Under the pieces are notes generated by a model, which saw only the letters and a program-made list of their open reading frames with translations, did not search any database and was not told where the DNA came from. Below, piece after piece: positions 1-7,559 of a stretch of DNA of 64,000 nucleotides (its first letter is position 1; the number at the start of each line of letters is the position of its first letter). The DNA is from CAMFLJ01 sp965279255 (GTDB taxonomy: Bacteria; Actinomycetota; Acidimicrobiia; Acidimicrobiales; Acidimicrobilacustridaceae). A program made the position numbers and the translations under genes. The stretch lies in contig OZ257146.1 of the NCBI GenBank assembly GCA_965279255.1, positions 2,666,001 through 2,730,000 on the forward strand, in the 5' to 3' direction.

Positions 1-90
1 GGTCGGCAGGATGGGGTTCTTGACCTCTTTGGTGGCTTCGGCCACGTCGGTCGACGCGGTCTCGGCCAAGACCGTGATCAGAGCGAGCAC
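1..90 (-). CDS. atpF: F0F1 ATP synthase subunit b, N-terminal fragment (cut by window edge)
   Basis: The b subunit forms the peripheral stalk that links F0 to F1. Only the first 30 residues are present; the gene continues beyond base 1. The GTG start at 90-88 is preceded by AAGGAG with about 6 bases spacing. The fragment ends in KNPILPT, the NPILP stretch that precedes the single membrane helix in actinobacterial b subunits. It lies 118 bases downstream of atpE on the same strand, in the normal atpB-atpE-atpF order. The identification rests on this short motif plus position. Confidence 0.8.
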   Translation of the reverse strand, partial: MLALITVLAETASTDVAEATKEVKNPILPT

Positions 91-144
91 TCTGGGCTCC
101 TTGAAGCGTGCGGCGGTGTCAGGAATGCGGGCAGGGACGCTGTC

Positions 145-179
145 GGGCGGGAGAGCCGCCCACCCCCGCCGGAGCGGGG
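145..179 (-). other. Two consecutive hairpins between atpE and atpF
   Basis: GGGCGG-GAGAG-CCGCCC (145-161) is followed by CCCCGC-CGGA-GCGGGG (164-179), both with perfect 6-base-pair stems, starting about 30 bases after the atpE stop. There is no U-run, so full intrinsic termination is not indicated. Such structures could protect the atpE 3' end or cause partial termination, which would fit the high copy number needed for subunit c. That role is inference. Confidence 0.4.
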
Positions 180-208
180 ATGGGCGTCTGCGACACCCGA
201 CAGGAGGA

Positions 209-481
209 TCAGACGAACTTCAGGAGGATGAAGACCACGAAGCCGATGAGGGCGAGGGCCTCGGTGAAGGCGATGCCGAGGAACATGGTGGTACGCACCA
301 TGCCGGCGGCCTCGGGCTGACGGGCCATGGCCTGGACCGACTGGCCGACGAGGTAGCCGATGCCGATGCCCGGGCCGAGCGTGGCGAGGCCGTAGGCGAG
401 GCCGGCCTGGCCGGCGGCGGCGATGCTCTTCTGATCGGCGGCGGGCAGCTGGTCCGCAGCGATCTGGGCGAGGATGCTCAT
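209..481 (-). CDS. atpE: F0F1 ATP synthase subunit c
   Basis: Subunit c is the proteolipid that forms the rotating ring of F0 in the membrane. The 90-residue product is a two-helix hairpin: a glycine-rich first helix (GPGIGIGYLVGQ, about 37-48), the polar RQP loop at 54-56, and a second helix carrying the proton-binding glutamate E74 in FTEALALIGF. The ATG at 481 is preceded by an AGGAGAG ribosome site. It lies 88 bases after atpB. Glutamate rather than aspartate at the ion site is usual for actinobacteria. Nothing is missing. Confidence 0.97.
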   Translation of the reverse strand: MSILAQIAADQLPAADQKSIAAAGQAGLAYGLATLGPGIGIGYLVGQSVQAMARQPEAAGMVRTTMFLGIAFTEALALIGFVVFILLKFV

Positions 482-569
482 TGGTCGTTGCTCTCCTGTT
501 GTGGGTGTTGCGCCCCCGGCTCCCCAGGGACGACATCGGGGCGGAGGAGCGGTCGCTCCCCCGGCGAAC

Positions 570-1337
570 TCAGTGCTCGGCGTGCATCGAGCTGCCGATG
601 TAGACGGCAGCGAGGATCGTGAAGATGTAGGCCTGCAGGAAGGCCACCATGATCTCGAAGCCGGTGAGGCCGACGAGCATGGCGAACGAGAACGGCAGCA
701 CCAGCAGCAGCAGCGTGGCCGAGAACAGCGTGATGCAGAGCACGCTGAAGGTCACGAGCAGGATGTGGCCGGCGAGCATGTTGGCGAAGAGTCGGACGGC
801 CAGCGAGAAGGGCCGCACGATGAACACCGACAGGATCTCGATCGGGACCACGACCAGCAGCAGCGGGCCGGGCACACCGGGGGGCGCCACCGCGTTCCAG
901 AAGTACTTGGCGCCCTGGTGGCGGATGCCGACGGCGATGAACATCACCCAGGTGATGAGGGCGAGCACCGCCGGACCGGCCATGCGGGCGTTGCCCGGCA
1001 TGTGGAAGAACGGGATGACCTCGAAGAGGTTGGTGATGAGGATGAAGAAGAACAGGCTCACCAGGTAGGGCAGGTAGCGCAGCCCGTCCGGACCGATGGT
1101 CTCGTTGATGATGCCGTCACGGATGAACGCCACCGCGGACTCGGCGAGGTTCTTGACCCCGTGGGGCACGAGGCCCTTGCCGCGGCGGGCGAGCAGGAAC
1201 AACAGCGTCGTCGCCACGACCGCGATCAGGTTGATCAGGGCGATCTTGTTGAACCCGTACCACGAGTCCTTCGGGCCGAACAGGTTCGGCCACTCGACGA
1301 GGTTCTCGATGGGCGGGAACTCGAGTCCGAAGATCAC
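570..1337 (-). CDS. atpB: F0F1 ATP synthase subunit a
   Basis: Subunit a is the membrane stator half-channel for protons. The 255-residue product has several hydrophobic helices and the family signature around the essential arginine, R182 in LAVRLFANMLAGH, plus the C-terminal helix LQAYIFTILAAVYI. The start is GTG at 1337, which overlaps the stop of the upstream atpI-like gene by four bases (GTGA), so translation is probably coupled. The frame stays open far upstream, but the overlap, protein length and N-terminal sequence FGLEFPPIENLVEW support this start. Confidence 0.95.
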   Translation of the reverse strand: MIFGLEFPPIENLVEWPNLFGPKDSWYGFNKIALINLIAVVATTLLFLLARRGKGLVPHGVKNLAESAVAFIRDGIINETIGPDGLRYLPYLVSLFFFILITNLFEVIPFFHMPGNARMAGPAVLALITWVMFIAVGIRHQGAKYFWNAVAPPGVPGPLLLVVVPIEILSVFIVRPFSLAVRLFANMLAGHILLVTFSVLCITLFSATLLLLVLPFSFAMLVGLTGFEIMVAFLQAYIFTILAAVYIGSSMHAEH

Positions 1338-1801
1338 TTGGAGGTCGACTCCTTGGAGGCGGCGGTGGGCTTGTGCGCCGGGTAGGCGAGGGACAGGGAG
1401 ACGTACTTCATCTCCCACAGGAGGAGGCCGAGGTGGGTGGCGATGATCGTGATGCCGAGCGGCACCAGTTCCACCCACGAGGCGTCCTTGACCAGCCAGA
1501 TGGCCAGGAAGATCAGCGTGAGCCTGATGAGGTAGCCGAACAGTGCGGCGCCCATCAGGAAGGTCGGCGAGATGCGGCCGGCGTAGGACAGCAGCGTCGC
1601 CGCCAGCACGAAGTTGGCGATGACGATGGCCAGGCCGTAGGCGGTCGAGAGCGCACCGTCGAGGCCCCAGATGAGCCCGAACATGAGGATCAGCACGGGA
1701 CCGACCATCAGGGCCTTCTTGACGAGGTCCTTGGCGATGACGGTCTCGGGCGAGGCCTCGGTGGAGAGGTCGAGCTCGTTGAAGGCGTGGTTCGGGATCA
1801 C
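1334..1801 (-). CDS. atpI: AtpI-like membrane protein of the ATP synthase operon
   Basis: This 155-residue protein has four predicted membrane helices and sits directly before atpB, where atpI (ATP synthase protein I, implicated in c-ring assembly) is found in actinobacteria. The start is GTG at 1801, in a four-base GTGA overlap with the preceding gene, and its own stop overlaps the atpB start the same way. The N-terminal 25 residues are soluble and the C-terminus is Lys/Ser-rich. Assignment rests on position and topology more than on sequence, because AtpI proteins diverge widely. Confidence 0.75.
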   Translation of the reverse strand: MIPNHAFNELDLSTEASPETVIAKDLVKKALMVGPVLILMFGLIWGLDGALSTAYGLAIVIANFVLAATLLSYAGRISPTFLMGAALFGYLIRLTLIFLAIWLVKDASWVELVPLGITIIATHLGLLLWEMKYVSLSLAYPAHKPTAASKESTSK

Positions 1802-2043
1802 TTGTTCCACGGTCCGTTCGCCTCGTGCTGCTCCATCTCGGAGCGGTACTGGAAGTAGATCTTGGTGACCGCACCGACGAGGCCGAGCACCGCGAACACG
1901 ATGGTGAACAGCGGGAGCGTGCCGAGCAGCTTGTCGATCCCGAACCCGATCAACGCGAGCAGCAACGGCGAGAAGGCGAGCTCGTAGCCGCCCGTCGTCC
2001 GGTGCATCTCCTGAGTGAGTTCGCGCCGTTGCGAAACGCTCAT
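1798..2043 (-). CDS. AtpZ-like small membrane protein
   Basis: An 81-residue protein with two membrane helices. The segment GFGIDKLLGTLPLFTIV resembles the AtpZ/AtpI family (putative F0F1-ATPase subunit, Ca2+/Mg2+ transporter), where a G-x-x-x-D-x-x-x-G pattern links the helices. The ATG at 2043 is the best start; no strong ribosome site is visible. It is the first gene of the atp operon here and overlaps the next gene by GTGA. It probably helps ATP synthase assembly, by family and position only. Confidence 0.7.
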   Translation of the reverse strand: MSVSQRRELTQEMHRTTGGYELAFSPLLLALIGFGIDKLLGTLPLFTIVFAVLGLVGAVTKIYFQYRSEMEQHEANGPWNK

Positions 2044-2206
2044 CGCGTGACCTGTCGTGTCGAGCTGCCCTCGGGGACCCCACCCACGCGGGGAGGCCCT
2101 GCCGGGAGGCAGAGGATCCACCACGGCGATGCCGTGACTTTGTGAAGCAGTTCCCAAACTACGCGAGACCGTTAAGAGCCCGCAAATTCTGCCGATGACC
2201 CGGGGA

Positions 2207-3415
2207 CTACCCCTCACCGCCCGCCGGCGCGGGGCCGGGAGGTCGGTGCGAGACCGGGCCGACGACCGGTGGCTCCGGCGGCGACTCCCCCTCATCATCG
2301 CCCAACTCGGCCTCGTCGCGCTTGGTGCGCAGTCCGGGGTGCAGGAACATGTAGAGCAGCAGGAGGATGGCGGCGATGCCGAAGGGCACGACGCCGTCGC
2401 CCGACCCGCTGTAGATCGGGTAGAGCACGAAGCCCGAGAGCAGCGCGGTCCAGGCCCACAGGATGAACACGCTGCGCCGGTGGCCGTGACCGAGGCGCAT
2501 CAGCCGGTGGTGAAGGTGGCCCTTGTCGGCCTCGGCGATGCCCGAGCGGTTGCGCGCCCGGCGGATGATCGCGAACAGCGTGTCGACGATCGGCACCCCG
2601 AGGATCACGACCGGGATGAGGATCGGGGCGAAGAAGAAGAACGAGCTGCCCGAGAAGCTGCGGTCGGTGCGGCCGCCGACGACCATCGTCGAGGCCGCCA
2701 TCAACAGCCCGAGCAGGAGCGCGCCGCCGTCGCCCATGAAGATGCGCGCCGGGTGGATGTTGTGGGGCAGGAAGCCCAGGCACGCCCCGAGGGTGACCAC
2801 CGCGATCAGCGCGCCGATGTTGCCGGGGAGGAGCAGTCCCTCGTTGCCGAGCTCGATGGAGTAGAGGAAGAACGCCCCTGCGGCGATGGCGACGATGCCG
2901 CCGGCGAGGCCGTCGAGGCCGTCGATGAGGTTGATGGCGTTGGCCATGCCGACGACCCACAGCACCGACAGCAGGTACGACCAGTCGCTCGACAGCACGA
3001 ACACGCCGAGGAACGGCACGCGGAACACCAGCATCGACACGCCCGAGATGACGAGGATGCTGGCGGCCAGCACGATGCCGGCGATCTTGGCGGGCGCCGA
3101 GACCTCGCGCAGGTCGTCGATGACGCCGACGGCCACGATCACGATGGCGGCGAGCACCAGGCCGAGCGGCTCGGTGTTGTCGTTGAAGATCTGGTCGAAG
3201 GCGCCCATCGCCCACGCCACGCCCATGCCGGCGAGCAGGCCGACGAGCATGCCGAGCCCGCCGAGGGTGGCCGTGGGCCGCTTGTGCACCCGGCGCTCGT
3301 CGGGCTTGACCACCGCGCCGACGCGGAACGCCAGGCGCCGCACCACGAACATGGACGCGAACGTGACGACCGTGACGACGGCCAGGACGACCCCGTAGGC
3401 GCCGAGGCTCGGCAC
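2207..3415 (-). CDS. wecA: Undecaprenyl-phosphate GlcNAc-1-phosphate transferase (WecA/Rfe-type, MraY-like family)
   Basis: This polyprenyl-phosphate sugar-1-phosphate transferase starts a lipid-linked glycan; in mycobacteria the equivalent gene (rfe) initiates arabinogalactan linker synthesis. The 402-residue protein has about ten membrane helices and the family motifs: D100-D101 in VIDDLRE, NLIDGLDG at 162-169, FMGDGG near 226-231, and DKGHLHHR at 297-304, whose HxHH pattern separates WecA-type enzymes from MraY. The last 45 residues form an acidic, proline-rich cytoplasmic tail. The GTG start at 3415 lies 18 bases after glyA. Its place just before the atp genes is conserved in actinobacteria. 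Confidence 0.9.
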   Translation of the reverse strand: MPSLGAYGVVLAVVTVVTFASMFVVRRLAFRVGAVVKPDERRVHKRPTATLGGLGMLVGLLAGMGVAWAMGAFDQIFNDNTEPLGLVLAAIVIVAVGVIDDLREVSAPAKIAGIVLAASILVISGVSMLVFRVPFLGVFVLSSDWSYLLSVLWVVGMANAINLIDGLDGLAGGIVAIAAGAFFLYSIELGNEGLLLPGNIGALIAVVTLGACLGFLPHNIHPARIFMGDGGALLLGLLMAASTMVVGGRTDRSFSGSSFFFFAPILIPVVILGVPIVDTLFAIIRRARNRSGIAEADKGHLHHRLMRLGHGHRRSVFILWAWTALLSGFVLYPIYSGSGDGVVPFGIAAILLLLYMFLHPGLRTKRDEAELGDDEGESPPEPPVVGPVSHRPPGPAPAGGEG

Positions 3416-3433
3416 GGTCGTGTTCGCCCGCCT

Positions 3434-4675
3434 CTAGGCGTACGGGGTGAACTTGGAGCAGAGCGTGGCGACGTCGTCGCGCACCGACGCCAGCTCGGCG
3501 GTGTCGGTGCGGCCGCGCAGCGCCCGGGCGATGAGCGACGCGATCTCGCCCATCTCCGGCTCGGCCATGCCCTGGGTGGTGACCGCCGGGGTGCCGATGC
3601 GCACGCCACTGGTGACGAACGGCGAGCGGGGGTCGTCGGGGATCGTGTTCTTGTTGAGCGTGATGCCGGCCTCGTCGAGCACCGCCTGGGCCTCCTTGCC
3701 GGTGAGGTCGGCGTCGAAGGCGCGCAGGTCGAGGAGCAGCAGGTGGTTGTCGGTGCCGCCGGACACGAGCCGGAAGCCCTCGCCCGCCAACGCCTCGGCC
3801 AGGGCCGCGGCGTTGCGCACGATCTGGGCGGCGTAGTCCTTGAACTCGGGCTGGGAGGCCTCGCGGAAGGCGACCGCCTTGGCTGCGACCACGTGCTCGA
3901 GCGGGCCGCCCTGCAGGCCCGGGAAGATCGCCTTGTCGATGGCGGCGCCGTACTCGGCCTTGGCCAGGATGCAACCACCACGGGGGCCCCGCAGGGTCTT
4001 GTGGGTGGTGAAGGTGACGATGTCGGCGTGGGGCACCGGGTTGGGGTGCACGCCACCGGCGATGAGCCCGGCGATGTGGGCGGCGTCGAACATGAACAGC
4101 GCCCCGACCTCGTCGGCGATCGACCGGATGATCTCCGGGTCGATGATGCGGGGGTAGGCGGTGGCGCCGGCGATGATCATCTTCGGCTGCTCGCGCACCG
4201 CGACCTCGCGCATGGCGTCGTAGTCGATGCGCTCGTCGGAGGGCGTGACGCCGTAGGCGACGAAGTCGTAGTAGCGGCCCGAGATGTTGACCGGCGAGCC
4301 GTGGGTGAGGTGGCCGCCGTGGTCGAGCGACATGCCCATGACCTTGTCGCCCGGCTCGAGCAGGGCGAGGTAGACGCCGAGGTTGGCGTTGGCGCCCGAG
4401 TGGGGCTGCACGTTGGCGTGGTCGGCGCCGAACAGGGCCTTCACGCGATCGCGGGCGATGTCCTCGATGTCGTCGACGATGAGGTTGCCGCCGTAGTACC
4501 GCTTGCCCGGGTAGCCCTCCGAGTACTTGTTGGTGAGCACCGAGCCGGTGGCCCGCATCACCGCCGGCGAGGTGAAGTTCTCGGAGGCGATGAGCTGCAA
4601 CGAGGTGTTCTGTCGCTGCTCCTCGGCCTCGATGAGCTCGAAAAGCTCGCGGTCGTCGTCAGAGGGCCAAGGCAT
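3434..4675 (-). CDS. glyA: Serine hydroxymethyltransferase
   Basis: A PLP enzyme that interconverts serine and glycine and charges tetrahydrofolate with a one-carbon unit. The 413-residue protein has LIASENF (28-34), the substrate loop YSEGYPGKRYYGG (51-63), DAAHIAGLIA near 198-207, and the PLP lysine K226 in TFTTHKTLRGPRGG. Length and motifs are complete. The ATG at 4675 comes one base after the upstream phosphatase stop, so the two are almost certainly co-translated. The PTP-glyA-wecA-atp order is also seen in Streptomyces. Confidence 0.97.
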   Translation of the reverse strand: MPWPSDDDRELFELIEAEEQRQNTSLQLIASENFTSPAVMRATGSVLTNKYSEGYPGKRYYGGNLIVDDIEDIARDRVKALFGADHANVQPHSGANANLGVYLALLEPGDKVMGMSLDHGGHLTHGSPVNISGRYYDFVAYGVTPSDERIDYDAMREVAVREQPKMIIAGATAYPRIIDPEIIRSIADEVGALFMFDAAHIAGLIAGGVHPNPVPHADIVTFTTHKTLRGPRGGCILAKAEYGAAIDKAIFPGLQGGPLEHVVAAKAVAFREASQPEFKDYAAQIVRNAAALAEALAGEGFRLVSGGTDNHLLLLDLRAFDADLTGKEAQAVLDEAGITLNKNTIPDDPRSPFVTSGVRIGTPAVTTQGMAEPEMGEIASLIARALRGRTDTAELASVRDDVATLCSKFTPYA

Positions 4676-4676
4676 G

Positions 4677-5297
4677 TCAGGTCTCCTGGGAGGGGCGGAG
4701 GGGGGAGGTCGGATCGACGCCGGGAGCGGCGGTCGTGGCGAGGGGCTCGGCGCCCACCGGCGCCAGCACGGCGGCGATGGAGAGGGCGAGCTGCTCGAGC
4801 TCGACCGCGGTGCGCTCGTAGCCCGAGCGGGGGCCGCCGATGGGGTCGGCGACGTCGTCGGCGGGGTCGTTGCCCATGAGCTGCTGCGGGGTACGGCCCT
4901 CGTGCACCCGGTCGAGGAACGCCGGGAGCGGCTCGTCGCGGCGGCGGCCACCGACGGCGGCGGCCCGGCGCACGAGCTCCTTCGGGGTGAAGGTGCGGGC
5001 GAAGGCCTCTGGGGCCATCACCACGATCTCGCGGAGGTGCTCTCGGGCGACGGGCAGGCAGAGGTCGGCGCCCCGGACGAGCTCGGGTGACAGGCGGCGG
5101 CCCTGGTGGGCGCGCAGGTCGTGGCCGCGCTCGGCGCTGACGTCGATGATCTCGCGCACCGCCCCGCGCCCGTCGGCCATCGTGCCGGCGGAATGGACGT
5201 GGGCGTCGGCCCCACGGGCGCGCAGCGCGGAGCCGAGGAAGGCCTCGAGCATGGGCGAGCGGCACATGTTGGCGGTGCAGACAACCAGGACGTCGAT
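4677..5297 (-). CDS. Low-molecular-weight protein-tyrosine-phosphatase-like protein, probable non-AUG start
   Basis: The family signature C-x5-R-S is present as CTANMCRSP, and it sits close to the N-terminus as it should. The first ATG (5267) falls inside this P-loop and would remove the nucleophilic cysteine. No ATG, GTG or TTG lies in frame just upstream. The coordinates given start at an ATC codon (5297), which yields an N-terminus IDVLVVCTANMC of normal family length and is preceded six bases earlier by a TACACT -10 box. A CTG at 5288 is an alternative. Actinobacterial members at this locus dephosphorylate tyrosine-phosphorylated cell-envelope proteins or arsenate; the substrate here is unknown. 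The C-terminal 30 residues are a low-complexity extension. Confidence 0.7.
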   Translation of the reverse strand: MDVLVVCTANMCRSPMLEAFLGSALRARGADAHVHSAGTMADGRGAVREIIDVSAERGHDLRAHQGRRLSPELVRGADLCLPVAREHLREIVVMAPEAFARTFTPKELVRRAAAVGGRRRDEPLPAFLDRVHEGRTPQQLMGNDPADDVADPIGGPRSGYERTAVELEQLALSIAAVLAPVGAEPLATTAAPGVDPTSPLRPSQET

Positions 5298-5303
5298 GGG
5301 CCG

Positions 5304-5309
5304 AGTGTA
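5304..5309 (-). promoter_or_regulatory. Candidate -10 box (TACACT) of the phosphatase-glyA operon
   Basis: TACACT on the minus strand ends six bases before the proposed ATC start at 5297, the same geometry seen at several other starts in this window. No clear -35 is visible. Confidence 0.4.
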
Positions 5310-5354
5310 GTGACGGCCCTCCGGGCCGTTGCCGTCCGGGGCCGACAGCGCCGG

Positions 5355-5360
5355 TACGGT
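5355..5360 (+). promoter_or_regulatory. Candidate -10 box (TACGGT) for a leaderless thiolase-like mRNA
   Basis: TACGGT ends eight bases before the ATG at 5369, with no ribosome-binding site between, which predicts a transcript beginning at or near the start codon. It diverges from the phosphatase promoter about 45 bases away. Confidence 0.4.
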
Positions 5361-5368
5361 CGGCGCCC

Positions 5369-6901
5369 ATGCCCTCCGGCCTCGATCCCCGCCTGCCCGT
5401 GCTCGTCGGAGCGGGCCAGCTCTCCGTGCGCACCGACCGGGGCGACGACGCCCTCGAGCCGGCCGCCCTCATGGCCGAGTCGCTGCGCCTCGCCGAGGCC
5501 GACAGTGGCGGCCGGGGGCTGCTGGCGGGCGCCGACTCCCTGCGAACGATCAGCGAGCTGTCGTGGCGCTACCGCAACCCCGCCCTCGCCGTCGCCGGGC
5601 GCCTCGGGGTGGCACCCGGCCACCTGGCCTCCACCGTCGTGGGCGGCAACCTGGTCGGGGTCGTCGTGGCCCGGGCCGCAGCCCAGATCCAGGCCGGCGA
5701 GATCGATGTGGTGCTGGTGTGCGGCGGTGAGGCCACCCGGACGAGGTCGCGGCTGCGGGCTGCCGGTGTCGAGCCCGACTGGACCGTGCAGGGCGACGAC
5801 GTGGCCCCACCCGAGCACATCGGCATCGACCGCCCCCTCGTGAGCGACGTCGAGAACGCCCGAGGCGTGCGCCTGCCGGTGCAGGTCTACCCGCTGTTCG
5901 AGGTGGCGTTGCGGGCCCGGCTCGGCCTCGGCGTCGACGCCCACCGGGCCCGCATCGGCCGGCTCTGGTCGGCGTTCTCGGAGGTGGCGGCCGGCAACCC
6001 CCACGCCTGGATCCAGGAGGCCCTCACGCCGGAGGAGATCACCGAGCCCGCCGACGACAACCGGATGATCTCGTTCCCGTACACGAAGCGCCTCTGCTCC
6101 AACAACCAGGTCGACCAGGGCTCGGGCCTCGTCCTCTGCTCGGTCGCGGCGGCCGAACGGGCCGGGGTGCCACGCGACCGCTGGGTGTTCCTGCACGCCG
6201 GCACCGAGGCCGTCGACCACTGGAACGTGTCGAACCGCGCCGACCTGTGCTCCTCCCCCGCGCTGCGCCTGGCCGGGCGCGACGCCTTCGCCCTGGCCGG
6301 CATCGGGGTCGACGACCTCGCCCACGTCGACCTCTACTCCTGCTTCCCGGCCGCGGTGCAGATCGGGGCGATCGAGCTCGGCCTCGTGCCCGACCCGCGG
6401 GCCAACGGGACCGGGTGGGGCGCGATCGGCGCGACCCGGCCGCTCACCGTCACGGGCGGGATGACCTTCGCCGGCGGGCCTCTCAACGACTACACGAGCC
6501 ACGGCATCGCCACGATGGCCGGGGTGCTGCGGGCCGAGCCGGGTGCGCTCGGGCTGTGCACCGCCAACGGCGGCTACACCACCGAGCACGCCGTGGTCGT
6601 GCTCTCCACCGAGCCACCACGAGCGGGGGCCTACCGCCACGGCGAGCCCCAGGCCGAGGTCGACGGGCTGCCCCGGGTCGAGCTCGACGACGACTGGGTC
6701 GGGCCGGTCGTGATCGAGAGCGCGACCGTGGCGTTCGAGCGCGAGGGGCCCACCCACGCCCTCGTGGCGACCCGCACCACCGAGGGGTCGCGCTCGTGGG
6801 CGGCGTCGACCGACGAGGCCTTCATGGCCGCGGCGCAGACCGAGGAGCTCGTCGGCCGGGCCGGTCGGCGCCTCGCCGACGGCACCGTCGAGCTCACCTG
6901 A
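5369..6901 (+). CDS. Thiolase-like protein (SCP2/TLP1 type) with C-terminal extra domain
   Basis: The 510-residue protein has a thiolase fold with repeated GGE and GG motifs and a C-terminal CTANGGYTTEHA segment (usual GNGG/CxG region). The usual nucleophile position near residue 90 reads GGNLVGVVVAR with no cysteine, and the HDCF motif is YSCF. From about residue 420 there is an additional beta-rich domain like that of mycobacterial thiolase-like protein type 1. Family knowledge suggests it binds acyl-CoA but may not carry out classic thiolysis. It stands alone, divergent from the phosphatase operon. Substrate and activity are unknown. Confidence 0.75.
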   Translation: MPSGLDPRLPVLVGAGQLSVRTDRGDDALEPAALMAESLRLAEADSGGRGLLAGADSLRTISELSWRYRNPALAVAGRLGVAPGHLASTVVGGNLVGVVVARAAAQIQAGEIDVVLVCGGEATRTRSRLRAAGVEPDWTVQGDDVAPPEHIGIDRPLVSDVENARGVRLPVQVYPLFEVALRARLGLGVDAHRARIGRLWSAFSEVAAGNPHAWIQEALTPEEITEPADDNRMISFPYTKRLCSNNQVDQGSGLVLCSVAAAERAGVPRDRWVFLHAGTEAVDHWNVSNRADLCSSPALRLAGRDAFALAGIGVDDLAHVDLYSCFPAAVQIGAIELGLVPDPRANGTGWGAIGATRPLTVTGGMTFAGGPLNDYTSHGIATMAGVLRAEPGALGLCTANGGYTTEHAVVVLSTEPPRAGAYRHGEPQAEVDGLPRVELDDDWVGPVVIESATVAFEREGPTHALVATRTTEGSRSWAASTDEAFMAAAQTEELVGRAGRRLADGTVELT

Positions 6902-6907
6902 CTCTCC

Positions 6908-7021
6908 CGAACTGGTAGTTGGGAGTGGATCTCGGCGCACACGCTCCACTGCCAGTTCGAGCAGTCCGGCGAACTGGTGGTGAAAAGCGGATCTCGAAGT
7001 ACACGATCCACTGCCAGTTCG
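6908..7021. repeat. Tandem pair of 52-base hairpin repeats
   Basis: Two 52-base units (6908-6959 and 6970-7021) separated by 10 bases match at 42 of 52 positions. Each begins with CGAACTGG and ends with CCAGTTCG, an 8-base-pair terminal stem. Each also has an inner stem: AGTGGA/TCCACT in the first, and a GGATC/GATCC core in the second, so pairing is kept although the bases differ. They lie between the convergent ends of the thiolase-like and cNMP-domain genes, so a bidirectional terminator or a small repetitive element (REP/MITE-like) are both possible. Confidence 0.65.
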
Positions 7022-7041
7022 AGGGTGTGGCGGGCGCCGGG

Positions 7042-7473
7042 TCAGTCGATGGCGGTGTTGGCCCGGAGGCGGGCGGCGAGCAACGTCTTGACCCGCTCCT
7101 CGGCCTTGGGCATCTCGTGGAGCAGCTCCTGGAAGGAGCGGTTGTCGAACGCCAGCAGCCGCACGGGGGTCTCGGCCACCACGCTGGCGCTGCGGGGCGT
7201 GCGCTCGATCAGCGCCATCTCGCCCACCATCGACCCCGGACCGAGCGTGACGAGGTGCTCGTCGCCGACCCACACGCCGGCGTAGCCGACCTCGATCACG
7301 TAGCACTCCGTGCCCACGCGGCCCTGGTCGATCAGCAGCGCCCCCGCCTCGGCCTCGACGTTCTCGGCCAGCTCCGCGACCCGAGCCAGCTCGGCGTCGC
7401 TGAAGCCCTCGAAGAACGCCAGACCCCGGAGTCGGGCCGCGGCCCCGTCGGCCTTGCTGCGCTTCCCGAACAT
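7042..7473 (-). CDS. Stand-alone cyclic-nucleotide-binding-domain protein
   Basis: The 143-residue product is one cNMP-binding beta-barrel with the phosphate-binding cassette GSMVGEMALIERTPRSASV, in which E, R and SA match the ligand-binding consensus (GE-x-AL ... PRxA). No DNA-binding helix-turn-helix follows, so it is not a CRP-type regulator by itself. The C-terminal helix is basic and ends after ARLRAN. The ATG at 7473 is used. It is probably a cAMP/cGMP sensor acting on an unknown partner; no partner is fused or adjacent. Confidence 0.8.
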   Translation of the reverse strand: MFGKRSKADGAAARLRGLAFFEGFSDAELARVAELAENVEAEAGALLIDQGRVGTECYVIEVGYAGVWVGDEHLVTLGPGSMVGEMALIERTPRSASVVAETPVRLLAFDNRSFQELLHEMPKAEERVKTLLAARLRANTAID

Positions 7474-7559
7474 GTGCGAGCCCCCTGTGTCGACGTGACC
7501 CCCGTCCCCGTCCGCGAGGATCGTAGGCGAGCACGTCCCCGCAGCGACTGGAGAAATCG

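Noticed and set aside
2120..2135. CACGGC-GAT-GCCGTG hairpin between the AtpZ-like gene and wecA.
   Set aside because: A 6-bp stem without a U-run is too weak to call a terminator here.
2195..4879. An 894-codon plus-strand open frame.
   Set aside because: It lies opposite wecA and glyA and is repetitive and His/Asp/Glu/Arg-rich; not protein-like.
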